A stretch of 64,000 nt of DNA, from NCBI RefSeq assembly GCF_014863585.1, contig NZ_CP062253.1:6190001-6254000 (forward strand), read 5' to 3'. The translations under genes were made by a program, and so were the position numbers. Under the pieces are notes generated by a model. That model made no database searches. It saw only the letters and a list, made by a program, of their open reading frames with translations, and had not been told where the DNA came from. This DNA comes from Pseudomonas gozinkensis (GTDB lineage: Bacteria > Pseudomonadota > Gammaproteobacteria > Pseudomonadales > Pseudomonadaceae). Below, in pieces: positions 1-8,158 of this stretch. Within the stretch, counting starts at the first letter, position 1, and every line of letters starts with the position of its first letter.

Positions 1-2
1 GC

Positions 3-614
3 GACAGCGATCACGCCTGGGGCGATTATCTGTGCGAACGCGGCTTCCTCGACCCGATTGCCTACAAGACGCGCAACGACGAGTTCTATCAGGATTACCT
101 GGCCGGCAAACTGGATAACGCGGCCTACCTGAACTTCTGCCTGGAAATCCTCGGCCGCACCGAGATGGCCGTGCTTGAGCAGTGGCACAACGACTACATG
201 CGCGACTGCATCGAGCCGATCGTGCTGCCGAAGGCGCTCGAGTTGCTGAAAAAGCACCGTGATGCCGGCGACAAACTGGTGATCATCACCGCTACCAACC
301 GCTTCGTCACCGCGCCGATCGCCGTGCGCCTGGGCGTCGAAACCCTGATCGCCACCGAGTGCGAGATGCAGGATGGCCGCTACACCGGGCGCAGCACCGA
401 CGTGCCGTGCTTCCGTGAAGGCAAGGTGACGCGCCTGAACCGCTGGCTGGAAGAAACCGGGCATTCGCTGGAAGGCAGCTATTTCTACAGCGACTCGATG
501 AATGACCTGCCGCTGCTGGAGCAGGTTGCGAATCCGGTGGCGGTAGACCCGGATCCGAACCTGCGCGCCGAAGCCGAGAAACGCGGCTGGCCGGTAATCA
601 GTCTGCGCGACTGA
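3..614 (+). CDS. HAD-IB family phosphatase, 5' end cut off by window
   Basis: The reading frame is open from the first bases and ends at a TGA, so about 203 C-terminal residues are visible and the start and catalytic motif I (DxDxT) lie outside. The visible start, [10 protein letters not shown], is the stretch that usually follows motif I in this family. Motif II is the TAT in VIITATN, the motif III lysine is in REGKVTR, and motif IV is [11 protein letters not shown] with the metal-binding aspartates. The family is SerB-like HAD subfamily IB. The equivalent gene next to ilvA/rpiA in P. aeruginosa has been linked to histidinol-phosphate phosphatase activity; I recall this and cannot check it here. 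The substrate is therefore a suggestion, while the phosphatase fold is well supported. Confidence 0.85.
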   Translation, partial: DSDHAWGDYLCERGFLDPIAYKTRNDEFYQDYLAGKLDNAAYLNFCLEILGRTEMAVLEQWHNDYMRDCIEPIVLPKALELLKKHRDAGDKLVIITATNRFVTAPIAVRLGVETLIATECEMQDGRYTGRSTDVPCFREGKVTRLNRWLEETGHSLEGSYFYSDSMNDLPLLEQVANPVAVDPDPNLRAEAEKRGWPVISLRD

Positions 615-639
615 CTACGCCTTCGTCGGAACGCCGCCC

Positions 640-726
640 GGGGCAAGCCCGCTCCCACAGGTTTTACGGGCGCTCACAAAATCTGTGTTCACCGAATATC
701 CTTGTGGGAGCTGGCTTGCCAGCGAT
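640..726. repeat. REP pair of mixed type
   Basis: Two opposed REP arms: GCAAGCCCGCTCCCACA at 643-659 and TGTGGGAGCTGGCTTGCC at 703-720. The arms belong to two sub-variants (CCCGC and CCAGC), so the pair is not perfectly symmetric. It fills the gap between the convergent HAD and DUF2269 genes. Confidence 0.8.
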
Positions 727-748
727 TGGGTCGACTCGGTGTGAAGCC

Positions 749-1174
749 TTAAACCGGCTTGGCGCCCATCAACCCGGCAATCGCGATAAAGCAGACCAGC
801 CCGAACAACGCCAGCCCCAGGCTGAACCGGCCCACGCCGCCCGGCACCTTGCGCAACCGGTTCAAGCGCACCAGCAGCCAGAACCACGCCAGCGCCGCCA
901 CGGTGTACAGCACGCTGGAGGCCAGAATCCACGTCTGCCCCAACGGCCAGCCCACCAGATGCACCATCCACCAGCCGGTGAATGGCATGCTCACCAGCGC
1001 CAGCACGATCAACAGCCAGACAAACAGCCATGGCCGCTGCAACGTGCGGCTGCCCGCCGTCGCGTCACCCTTGCGCCGTGCGCGCCAGACCCAGATTCCC
1101 AGGCCCAGCGCACCGAGCAACAGCACCGCAGTCGCCAGCATGTGCGCCGCTTTCAGGGCGGTTAACGTTTCCAT
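749..1174 (-). CDS. DUF2269-like integral membrane protein
   Basis: 141 residues, nearly all hydrophobic, with about four membrane segments near residues 8-28, 48-66, 82-103 and 118-137. The composition and the conserved first-helix KAAHMLATAV region fit the DUF2269 family of predicted inner-membrane proteins, whose function is unknown. The start is an ATG just downstream of ilvA on the same strand, with about 39 bases between ilvA's stop and this start, so it may be cotranscribed with ilvA. No cofactor-binding motif is evident. It could be renamed if a DUF2269 profile does not match; the membrane topology is more certain than the family name. Confidence 0.7.
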   Translation of the reverse strand: METLTALKAAHMLATAVLLLGALGLGIWVWRARRKGDATAGSRTLQRPWLFVWLLIVLALVSMPFTGWWMVHLVGWPLGQTWILASSVLYTVAALAWFWLLVRLNRLRKVPGGVGRFSLGLALFGLVCFIAIAGLMGAKPV

Positions 1175-1213
1175 GATCCGATTTCCTTATGGCCTGCCCA
1201 TCAGCGTAGCCGT

Positions 1214-2728
1214 TCAGCCAAGAAACAGCTGATAGGCGGGGTTGTCGCTTTCGTCCCAGTACGGGTAGCCGATTTCCTCAAGGGCTGCGGGCACCAGATG
1301 ACGTTCGTCGTGGGGCACTTGCAGACCCGCCACCACGCGGCCGTCCGCTGCGCCGTGGTTGCGGTAGTGGAACATCGAGATATTCCAGCGCCCGCCAAGC
1401 TTGTTGAGGAAGTTAAACAGCGCGCCCGGACGCTCCGGGAACTCGAAGCGCAGCACCACTTCATCGACCACGTGCGCCGCACGACCGCCGACCATGTGAC
1501 GGATGTGCAGTTTGGCCAGTTCGTTGTCGGTCAGGTCGAGCACCGGGAAACCCTGTTCGGTCAGGCTTGCCAGCAGCGCACTGCGTGGGTCGTTGTCCGG
1601 GTGGGTCTGCACGCCGACGAAGATGTGCGCTTCGCTGCCATTGTTGTAGCGGTAATTGAATTCGGTGATCTGGCGCTTGCCGATGGCCTCGCAGAAGGCC
1701 TTGAAGCTGCCGGCCTTCTCCGGGATGGTCACGGCGATGATCGCTTCGCGGCCTTCACCCAGTTCGGCGCGTTCGGCGACGTGGCGCAGGCGGTCGAAGT
1801 TGACGTTGGCCCCGGAGTCGATGGCCACGAAGGTCTGGCCGCTGACGCCGCGCTGCTCGACGTACTTCTTGATCCCGGCCACGCCGAGGGCGCCGGCCGG
1901 TTCGGTGATCGAACGGGTATCGTCGTAGATGTCCTTGATTGCCGCACAGATTTCGTCGGTGCTGACGGTGATCACTTCATCGACGTAATCCTTGCAGATG
2001 TCGAAGGTGTGCTGGCCGATCTGCGCCACCGCCACGCCGTCGGCGAAGATGCCCACGGTCGGCAGCACCACGCGCTCGCCCGCGGCCATTGCCGCTTGCA
2101 GACAGTTGGAGTCGTCGGGCTCGACGCCGATGACCTTGATGTCCGGGCGCAGGTATTTCACGTACGCCGCGATGCCGGCGATCAGACCGCCGCCGCCCAC
2201 CGGAACGAAGATCGCGTCCAGTGGCTGCGGGTGCTGACGCAGGATTTCCATCGCCACGGTGCCCTGCCCGGCGATGGTGTGCGGATCGTCGTACGGGTGG
2301 ATGTAGACGTAGCCTTTTTCATCGACCAGTTTCAGCGAATAAGCCAGCGCTTCCGGGAAGGAATCACCGTGCAGCACCACCTTGCCGCCACGGGAGCGCA
2401 CGCCTTCGACCTTGATCTCCGGGGTAGTCTTGGGCATCACGATGGTCGCTTTCACGCCCAGCACTTTCGCCGCCAGGGCCAGGCCCTGCGCATGGTTGCC
2501 CGCCGACGCGGTGACCACGCCGCGTGCGCGTTCTTCGTCGCTCAACTGGGTCAGCTTGTTGTAGGCGCCGCGAATCTTGAACGAGAACACCGGCTGCAAG
2601 TCTTCGCGCTTGAGCCAGATGTCGTTGCCCAGCCGCTCGGAGAGCTGGCGGGCGTTCTGCAGCGGGGTTTCTACGGCAACGTCATAAACGCGCGAGGTGA
2701 GGATCTTCTTGACGTACTGTTCGAGCAT
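1214..2728 (-). CDS. ilvA: threonine ammonia-lyase, biosynthetic (IlvA)
   Basis: 504 residues, the length of long biosynthetic threonine deaminases. It converts L-threonine to 2-oxobutanoate and ammonia, the committed step to isoleucine. The N-terminal PLP domain (about 1-320) shows the cofactor lysine in SFKIRGAYN (K51), the SAGNHAQG substrate loop and the glycine-rich phosphate loop VGGGGLIAG. The C-terminal third holds two ACT-like regulatory modules, including GEGREAIIAVTIPEKAGSF and EFPERPGALFNFL, where isoleucine and valine act in known homologs. It is divergent from rpiA, with the two starts about 146 bases apart. Two-module length separates it from the short catabolic TdcB type. Confidence 0.95.
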   Translation of the reverse strand: MLEQYVKKILTSRVYDVAVETPLQNARQLSERLGNDIWLKREDLQPVFSFKIRGAYNKLTQLSDEERARGVVTASAGNHAQGLALAAKVLGVKATIVMPKTTPEIKVEGVRSRGGKVVLHGDSFPEALAYSLKLVDEKGYVYIHPYDDPHTIAGQGTVAMEILRQHPQPLDAIFVPVGGGGLIAGIAAYVKYLRPDIKVIGVEPDDSNCLQAAMAAGERVVLPTVGIFADGVAVAQIGQHTFDICKDYVDEVITVSTDEICAAIKDIYDDTRSITEPAGALGVAGIKKYVEQRGVSGQTFVAIDSGANVNFDRLRHVAERAELGEGREAIIAVTIPEKAGSFKAFCEAIGKRQITEFNYRYNNGSEAHIFVGVQTHPDNDPRSALLASLTEQGFPVLDLTDNELAKLHIRHMVGGRAAHVVDEVVLRFEFPERPGALFNFLNKLGGRWNISMFHYRNHGAADGRVVAGLQVPHDERHLVPAALEEIGYPYWDESDNPAYQLFLG

Positions 2729-2874
2729 CGGAAAGCATCACTGGCGGTTGGGCGGGACCAACGAGTCTAACCCGCCTTTTGGGCGCACGACCACACGAAT
2801 CCAGAGGTTTTAGCCCGGCTTGAGGCTATAATGCCGGCCTTTCCGTTCTTACCTTGCCCGCTTCCGGAGCCCGC

Positions 2875-3549
2875 ATGACCCAGGATCAACTCAAACAGGC
2901 CGTGGCCCAGGCCGCCGTCGACTTCATCCTTCCGAAACTCGACGACAAGAGCATCGTCGGCGTCGGCACCGGCTCCACCGCCAACTGCTTCATCGACGCC
3001 CTGGCCCAGCACAAGGGCGCGTTCGATGGCGCGGTCGCGAGCTCCGAAGCCACCGCCGCACGCCTCAAGGGCCACGGGATTCCGGTGTATGAACTGAACA
3101 CGGTCAGCAACCTGGAGTTCTACGTCGACGGCGCCGATGAAAGCGACGAACACCTGAACCTGATCAAGGGCGGCGGCGCAGCCCTGACCCGCGAGAAGAT
3201 CGTCGCGGCCGTGGCCCAGACCTTCATCTGCATCGCCGACGCCAGCAAACTGGTGCCGGTGCTGGGCGCGTTCCCACTGCCGGTGGAAGTGATCCCGATG
3301 GCCCGCAGCCACGTCGCCCGTCAACTGGTGAAACTGGGCGGCGATCCGGTCTACCGCGAAGGCGTGCTGACCGACAACGGCAACATCATCCTCGACGTGC
3401 ACAACCTGCAGATCACCAATCCGGTGGAGCTGGAAGCGCAGATCAATGCGATTGTCGGCGTGGTCACCAACGGTCTGTTCGCGGCGCGTCCGGCGGATCT
3501 GTTGCTGCTGGGTACTTCCGAAGGTGTGAAAACACTGAAGGCTGAGTAA
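2875..3549 (+). CDS. rpiA: ribose-5-phosphate isomerase A
   Basis: 224 residues. It interconverts ribose 5-phosphate and ribulose 5-phosphate in the non-oxidative pentose phosphate pathway. The family signatures are all present: GTGST (31-35) phosphate loop, DGADE (85-89), and [11 protein letters not shown] (98-108), which carries the catalytic lysine region. An in-frame start 21 bases upstream would add MPASGAR; I chose the inner ATG because family members begin with MTQDxLK. The length matches E. coli RpiA closely. The gene is a single unit facing away from ilvA, a neighbour pair also seen in other pseudomonads. Confidence 0.95.
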   Translation: MTQDQLKQAVAQAAVDFILPKLDDKSIVGVGTGSTANCFIDALAQHKGAFDGAVASSEATAARLKGHGIPVYELNTVSNLEFYVDGADESDEHLNLIKGGGAALTREKIVAAVAQTFICIADASKLVPVLGAFPLPVEVIPMARSHVARQLVKLGGDPVYREGVLTDNGNIILDVHNLQITNPVELEAQINAIVGVVTNGLFAARPADLLLLGTSEGVKTLKAE

Positions 3550-3557
3550 GCCGAAAC

Positions 3558-3578
3558 TGCCCACATTGTTGTGGGCAG
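3558..3578 (+). terminator. possible rpiA stem-loop
   Basis: CTGCCCAC at 3558-3565 pairs with GTGGGCAG at 3571-3578 around a short loop, nine bases after the rpiA stop. No T-run follows, so it may stabilise the mRNA end instead of acting as an intrinsic terminator. Confidence 0.4.
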
Positions 3579-3588
3579 ATGAAAAACC

Positions 3589-3678
3589 TGTGGGAGCTGG
3601 CTTGCCAGCGATGGCGGCCTGCCAGTCAACATTAATGTTGAGAGTCATGGCCTCATCGCTGGCAAGCCAGCTCCCACA
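3589..3678. repeat. REPIN (inverted REP pair)
   Basis: TGTGGGAGCTGGCTTGCC at the left end is matched by its inverted copy GGCAAGCCAGCTCCCACA at the right end, separated by about 54 bases. This is the standard doublet form of the Pseudomonas GTGGGAGC REP, placed between convergent genes. Confidence 0.9.
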
Positions 3679-3695
3679 GTTTTTCAGGGCGTCAG

Positions 3696-4613
3696 TCAGG
3701 GCTGCACAGGCTTCCTGAAGACATAAAACAGATTCGGCTCGCTCACCAGATACAACGTCCCGTCGTCATCCATCGCGATACCTTCCGCCTGCGGCACGGT
3801 TTTTTTCAGGCCCTGCCGGCCACCGCTCAACGACAGAGTGCTCAACGGACGCCCGTCCACATCCAGTTCCAGAATCAGCCGTGACTCGTCGGACAACGCC
3901 AGCAAATGGCCGCTGCGCTCGTCGTATTGCAGGCTCGACAGATCGCGCACGAACATCCCGGCATCGCGCTTGGGATTGTTGATGACGTGTACCGCGTAGG
4001 ATTTTTCCGGATTGAAGTGCGGGAAACCGTGCACCTCATAGATCAGCATCGGATCCCGCTCCTTGGCCACGAACAGGCGCTTGCCCACCGAGTCGTAAGC
4101 CAGACCTTCAAACCCCTTGTTGCCGCTCATGTGCACACCAAGGGTCATTTGTTCGGCATCCGCTGCATCGAGGAACGTGGTGTCGTGTTCCAGATGGATC
4201 TTGATCAGCCGCTGCTGGCGCTCGTCAGTGATCACGTACGTATCGGCGCTGATGAACTCCACCGCCTCCGGATCGCCGAAGCCGATCAAGGCGACACGGC
4301 GCAGGATCGTGCCGTCCAGCGACAGCTCGATCAGCTCGGCATTCTTGTTGGTGACAGTGAACAGGCTCTTGCGCACCGGATCGTAGGTCAGCGCCGAGAC
4401 GTCGTCGTTCAGACCGTCGATGACTTTCGCTTCGATCTCCACCCGATATTGATCCAGCCCGATGGCCTCGCTGCTTATCGGCTGCCAGAGCGCATGCAGG
4501 TTGAACCAGGCACGCTCGAACAGGCGCATGTATTGCCCGATCGCAATCAACACGATCAGGGCAATCACCGACAAGATGATGAACAGAGGTTTGGGACGGG
4601 CAAGTCGACGCAT
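3696..4613 (-). CDS. SdiA-regulated family protein, copy 1
   Basis: 305 residues from the ATG chosen here. A GTG 84 bases upstream would add 28 residues before the hydrophobic anchor, which is unlikely for a signal-anchored protein. Residues 9-25 form one membrane segment and the rest is a repetitive beta-rich domain with motifs such as PVRKSLFTVTNKN, PEAVEFI, GFEGLAYD and AEGIAMDDDGTLYLVSEPN. These fit the SdiA-regulated (YjiK-like) beta-propeller family, anchored in the inner membrane and facing the periplasm. Function is unknown. The next gene upstream is a paralog with the same C-terminal signature. Confidence 0.75.
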   Translation of the reverse strand: MRRLARPKPLFIILSVIALIVLIAIGQYMRLFERAWFNLHALWQPISSEAIGLDQYRVEIEAKVIDGLNDDVSALTYDPVRKSLFTVTNKNAELIELSLDGTILRRVALIGFGDPEAVEFISADTYVITDERQQRLIKIHLEHDTTFLDAADAEQMTLGVHMSGNKGFEGLAYDSVGKRLFVAKERDPMLIYEVHGFPHFNPEKSYAVHVINNPKRDAGMFVRDLSSLQYDERSGHLLALSDESRLILELDVDGRPLSTLSLSGGRQGLKKTVPQAEGIAMDDDGTLYLVSEPNLFYVFRKPVQP

Positions 4614-4730
4614 TCGGGCAAGCTCGGAATCAAAACAGGCGGATGAAATATCACGCCCGTCTGAACTGAAGCTTAATGGCCACTTGCCCCAGGCCACAAC
4701 TCAACCGATCTGCATTTGCTGTAGGAGTAA

Positions 4731-5654
4731 TTACTTCTGCTTTTCGAAGCGGTAGAACAGATTCGGCTCGCTGACCATGTACAGCGTGCCCGACTCGTCC
4801 ATGGTCACGCCCTCGGCGCGGGGAATGGTTTTCTTCAAACCGTTGAAACCGCCAAGCAGGGTCATGAAGCTGACCTGTTCGCCCTTCTCGTCCAGCTCCA
4901 GCAACAAGTGCGAATCGGCGGACAGCACCAGGGTGTGACCGGTGCGCGGGTCGATCGCCAGGGCCGAAAGGTTGCGAATGTCCAGTTCGTCGCTGTCGAG
5001 TTTCTGCTTGTCGCCCTCGAGCGTCTGGCTGCCGTCGCTTTTCCAGGTGAACAGCGCCGGCGGACGCTCTTCGCCCAGCAGCAGCTGCTGATTGCGGGCG
5101 TCCCAGGTGATGGCTTCGAAAGCCTTGTTCTGGTCTTTCGACGGGCCAAGGTCGTATTTCGGGAAATCGTCGCGCTTCAGTTCGCGGGTTTCGGCATCGA
5201 CCTTGACGATGGAGAGCAGGTGCTCGCGCTCATCGACAATCGCCATCAAGCCGTTTGGCATCACCGTCAGGCCTTCAGGGTTGCTCCAGCCCACCAGTGG
5301 CATCTTGCGCAGCACGTCACCCTGAAGGGTCAGTTCGACCAGAAACGGATTCTTGCCCATCACCGAAAACAGGGTTTTGGTCTGCGGGTTATAGGACAGG
5401 TCCGAAGCTTCGTCCTTTTCCATCCCCGGCAGCAGCTTGGCGTCGATGACCACCCGGTAGTCCGGGAGCCAGACGCTTTCCTGCTTCTCCGCCGTGCTTT
5501 CGAAACGCTCCAGCACCCACAGCACGCCCCGGTCATCCCAATGCATCGCATACGCCAGCCCGTACGCAGCGGCGGCTGCCAACAAGAGCCAGGAATACCA
5601 GCGCAGGGCGAAGCGTGAACGACGAGCGGGTTTTAGCTGAGTTTGAGATGACAT
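4731..5654 (-). CDS. SdiA-regulated family protein, copy 2
   Basis: 307 residues, with a basic N-terminus and a membrane segment at about 20-38 followed by a beta-propeller-like domain. It shares PRAEGVTMDESGTLYMVSEPNLFYRF with copy 1 almost word for word at the C-terminus and shows the same blocks in the same order (TKTLFSVMGKNPFLVELTL, NPEGLTVM, AFEAITWD). The gap to copy 1 is about 117 bases on the same strand, so the pair probably arose by tandem duplication and may be one operon. YjiK-type proteins are named for SdiA regulation of the Salmonella/E. coli member; no such link is shown here. Confidence 0.75.
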   Translation of the reverse strand: MSSQTQLKPARRSRFALRWYSWLLLAAAAAYGLAYAMHWDDRGVLWVLERFESTAEKQESVWLPDYRVVIDAKLLPGMEKDEASDLSYNPQTKTLFSVMGKNPFLVELTLQGDVLRKMPLVGWSNPEGLTVMPNGLMAIVDEREHLLSIVKVDAETRELKRDDFPKYDLGPSKDQNKAFEAITWDARNQQLLLGEERPPALFTWKSDGSQTLEGDKQKLDSDELDIRNLSALAIDPRTGHTLVLSADSHLLLELDEKGEQVSFMTLLGGFNGLKKTIPRAEGVTMDESGTLYMVSEPNLFYRFEKQK

Positions 5655-5808
5655 CGAAGGACGCGTTCCGAAAATTCAGGCTACGGGTAATAGCACAAAG
5701 AGGCCGGCTCAGACGCCAGAATGACCGGAATTATCCGGACAAAATGTGAAAAAAACGGCAAATGGCCGGAATGCCTTATGTGTTTGCGAGCTGCAACACA
5801 AAAACAAA

Positions 5809-5832
5809 TGTGGGAGCAAGCTCGCTCCCACA
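5809..5832. repeat. single REP palindrome
   Basis: TGTGGGAGCAAGCTCGCTCCCACA is a compact REP sequence, almost self-complementary, immediately downstream of the fumarylacetoacetase-fold gene. It could also act as that gene's 3' hairpin. Confidence 0.8.
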
Positions 5833-5851
5833 GTTTTACTCAGAGTTGCAG

Positions 5852-6517
5852 TCAGCGAACGCTGCTGGTGAAGCGACTGGCGCCCGGCAGTTCCAGCACG
5901 ATCTCATCACCAACGTTCAGCGGGCCGACGCCCACCGGCGTGCCGGTCAGGATCACGTCACCGGCCTGCAGCGAGAAGCAGCCGGCCATGTGCTGGATCA
6001 TCGGTACGATCGGGTTGAGCATCGCGCTGCTGTTGCCGTCCTGGCGCACTTCGCCGTTGATGGTCAGGCGGATGCCGATGTCGGTCAAATCGGCGAAAGT
6101 GCTGCCGACCACGAACGGTGCAATCACCGCCGCGCCATCGAACGACTTGGCGATTTCCCACGGCAGGCCCTTGGACTTGAGCTCGGCCTGCTTGTCGCGC
6201 AGGGTCAGGTCCAGCGCCGGGGCGAAACCGGAGATCGCGTCCAGCACTTCTTCACGGCTTGGTTTGGTCGACAGCGGCTTGCCGATCAACACGGCGATTT
6301 CCGCTTCGTAATGCACCGAGCCACGCTCGGTCGGAATGCTGAACCCGCCTTCCAGCGGCACCACGCAACTGCCCGGCTTGATGAACAGCAACGGCTCGGT
6401 AGGGACCGGGTTGTCCAGTTCCTTGGCGTGTTCGGCGTAGTTACGGCCGATGCACACCACTTTCCCCAGCGGAAAATGAATCCGCGTACCGTCGACATAC
6501 TGGTGCTGATAGCTCAT
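5852..6517 (-). CDS. fumarylacetoacetate hydrolase family protein
   Basis: 221 residues. The FAH C-terminal-domain fold is recognised by VVCIGRNYAEHAKEL near the N-terminus, PLLFIKPGSCVV, the metal-binding YEAEIAVLIG (E71, E73) and the closing DVILTGTPVGVGPL loop. Members of this short subfamily (YcgM-like) hydrolyse acylpyruvates or decarboxylate oxaloacetate, needing Mg2+ or Mn2+. It follows the D-2-hydroxyglutarate dehydrogenase gene by 40 bases on the same strand, suggesting one transcript. The exact substrate cannot be read from the sequence. Confidence 0.85.
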   Translation of the reverse strand: MSYQHQYVDGTRIHFPLGKVVCIGRNYAEHAKELDNPVPTEPLLFIKPGSCVVPLEGGFSIPTERGSVHYEAEIAVLIGKPLSTKPSREEVLDAISGFAPALDLTLRDKQAELKSKGLPWEIAKSFDGAAVIAPFVVGSTFADLTDIGIRLTINGEVRQDGNSSAMLNPIVPMIQHMAGCFSLQAGDVILTGTPVGVGPLNVGDEIVLELPGASRFTSSVR

Positions 6518-6557
6518 TACCGACTCCTGCCTTCATTGATTCATCAGGGATTGCCAA

Positions 6558-7952
6558 TCAAACCGCGAAGATCTTGCCCGGGTTCATGATGCCGTTCGGG
6601 TCGAACACCGCCTTGACCGCTTTCATGTATTCGATTTCCACCGGCGAGCGGCTGTAGGTCAAGTAGTCACGCTTGGTCATGCCCACGCCGTGTTCGGCGG
6701 AAATCGAACCGTTGTACTTCTCGACGGTTTCGAACACCCACTTGTTGACGGTGGCGCACTTGGCGAAAAACTCGTCCTTGCTCAGGTTGTCCGGCTTGAG
6801 GATGTTCAGGTGCAGGTTGCCGTCGCCGATGTGGCCGAACCAGACGATTTCGAAATCCGGATAGTGTTCGCCGACGATCGCGTCGATTTCCTGCAGAAAC
6901 GCCGGGACTTTGGATACGGTGACCGAGATGTCGTTCTTGTACGGCGTCCAGTGGGAGATGGTTTCGGAGATGTACTCGCGCAGCTTCCACAGGTTCTGCA
7001 ACTGGGTTTCGCTCTGGCTCATCACGCCGTCCAGCACCCAGCCCTGCTCCACGCAATGCTCGAAGGTTTCCAGGGCGGTGTTGGCCACTTCTTCGGTGGT
7101 CGCCTCGAATTCCAGCAAGGCATAGAACGGGCAGTCGGTTTCAAACGGCGCCGGGACATCGCCACGCCCCATGACCTTGGCCAGGGCCTTGTCGGAGAAA
7201 AATTCGAACGCGGTCAGGTCGAGCCGGCCCTGAAAAGCGTGCAGCACCGGCATGATCGAATCGAAATCGGCGGTGCCGAGGACCATCGCGGTCAGGTTTT
7301 TCGGCGAACGGTCCAGGCGCATGGTGGCCTCGACCACAAAACCCAGAGTGCCCTCGGCGCCGATGAACAGCTGGCGCAGGTCATAACCGGTGGCGTTCTT
7401 GATCAGGTCTTTGTTCAGTTCCAGCACATCGCCCTTGCCGGTCACCACCTTCATGCCTGCGACCCAATTGCGGGTCATGCCGTAGCGAATGACCTTGATC
7501 CCGCCGGCATTGGTGCCGATGTTGCCGCCAATCTGACTGGAACCTGCCGAAGCGAAGTCCACCGGGTAGTACAGGTCATGTTCTTCGGCGGCGTTCTGCA
7601 ATTGCTCGGTGACCACGCCCGGCTGACAGACGGCGGTGCGGTCGGTGAGGTTGATGTCGAGAATCTGGTTCATGTAGTCGAACGACACGACCACTTCGCC
7701 ATTGGCGGCCACGGCTGCGGCGGAAAGACCGGTGCGCCCGCCCGACGGCACCAGCGCCACTTTATGTTCGTTGGCCCAGCGGACGACGGCCTGCACCTGC
7801 TCGATGGTCTTGGGGAACACGATGGCGCTGGGCGCCGGGGCGAAGTGCTTGGTCCAGTCCTTGCCGTAAGCGTTCAGGGAGTCGGCATCGGTCAGGACCT
7901 TGCCAGGCTCGACCAGGGTCTTCAGTTCATCAATCAGGGCAGGATTGGTCAT
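6558..7952 (-). CDS. FAD-linked D-2-hydroxyglutarate dehydrogenase
   Basis: 464 residues. The N-terminal PCMH FAD-binding domain shows VPSGGRTGLSAAAV and GGNIGTNAGGIKVIRYG, followed by GAEGTLGFVVEATMRL. The C-terminal FAD-oxidase domain carries FGHIGDGNLHLNI and SAEHGVGMTKRDYL, which include the metal-binding histidines. An upstream in-frame start would add ten residues; the ATG at 7952 is preferred, with a GAGAG element about ten bases before it. It is divergent from serA. In other Pseudomonas, the enzyme at this position oxidises the D-2-hydroxyglutarate made by SerA and passes electrons to the ETF chain. A GlcD-type glycolate oxidase or D-lactate dehydrogenase is the main alternative; the serA neighbour favours D2HGDH. 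Confidence 0.85.
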   Translation of the reverse strand: MTNPALIDELKTLVEPGKVLTDADSLNAYGKDWTKHFAPAPSAIVFPKTIEQVQAVVRWANEHKVALVPSGGRTGLSAAAVAANGEVVVSFDYMNQILDINLTDRTAVCQPGVVTEQLQNAAEEHDLYYPVDFASAGSSQIGGNIGTNAGGIKVIRYGMTRNWVAGMKVVTGKGDVLELNKDLIKNATGYDLRQLFIGAEGTLGFVVEATMRLDRSPKNLTAMVLGTADFDSIMPVLHAFQGRLDLTAFEFFSDKALAKVMGRGDVPAPFETDCPFYALLEFEATTEEVANTALETFEHCVEQGWVLDGVMSQSETQLQNLWKLREYISETISHWTPYKNDISVTVSKVPAFLQEIDAIVGEHYPDFEIVWFGHIGDGNLHLNILKPDNLSKDEFFAKCATVNKWVFETVEKYNGSISAEHGVGMTKRDYLTYSRSPVEIEYMKAVKAVFDPNGIMNPGKIFAV

Positions 7953-8158
7953 CGACGGAACTCTCGAACAATTCATGGTCATCCTGAGAACGCTTCACGT
8001 CGCAGGAATGAGTGATTAGCGGGGCGGCTATGCTAGCATACCGACCCCGCAGGCCAGTGCCCAACGGCGGTTCTGCGGTGACGGCTTTCTTGCCGTGCGG
8101 GTCAGCTCCAGGCTGCTCCCCTCCCTGCCATTTTTCTCCGGGATACAGGTTTACGCAG

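Noticed and set aside
1298..2770. Open frame of 490 codons on the plus strand opposite ilvA
   Set aside because: It is antisense to a well-conserved gene, has histidine/valine-rich composition typical of shadow frames in GC-rich DNA, and has no family match.
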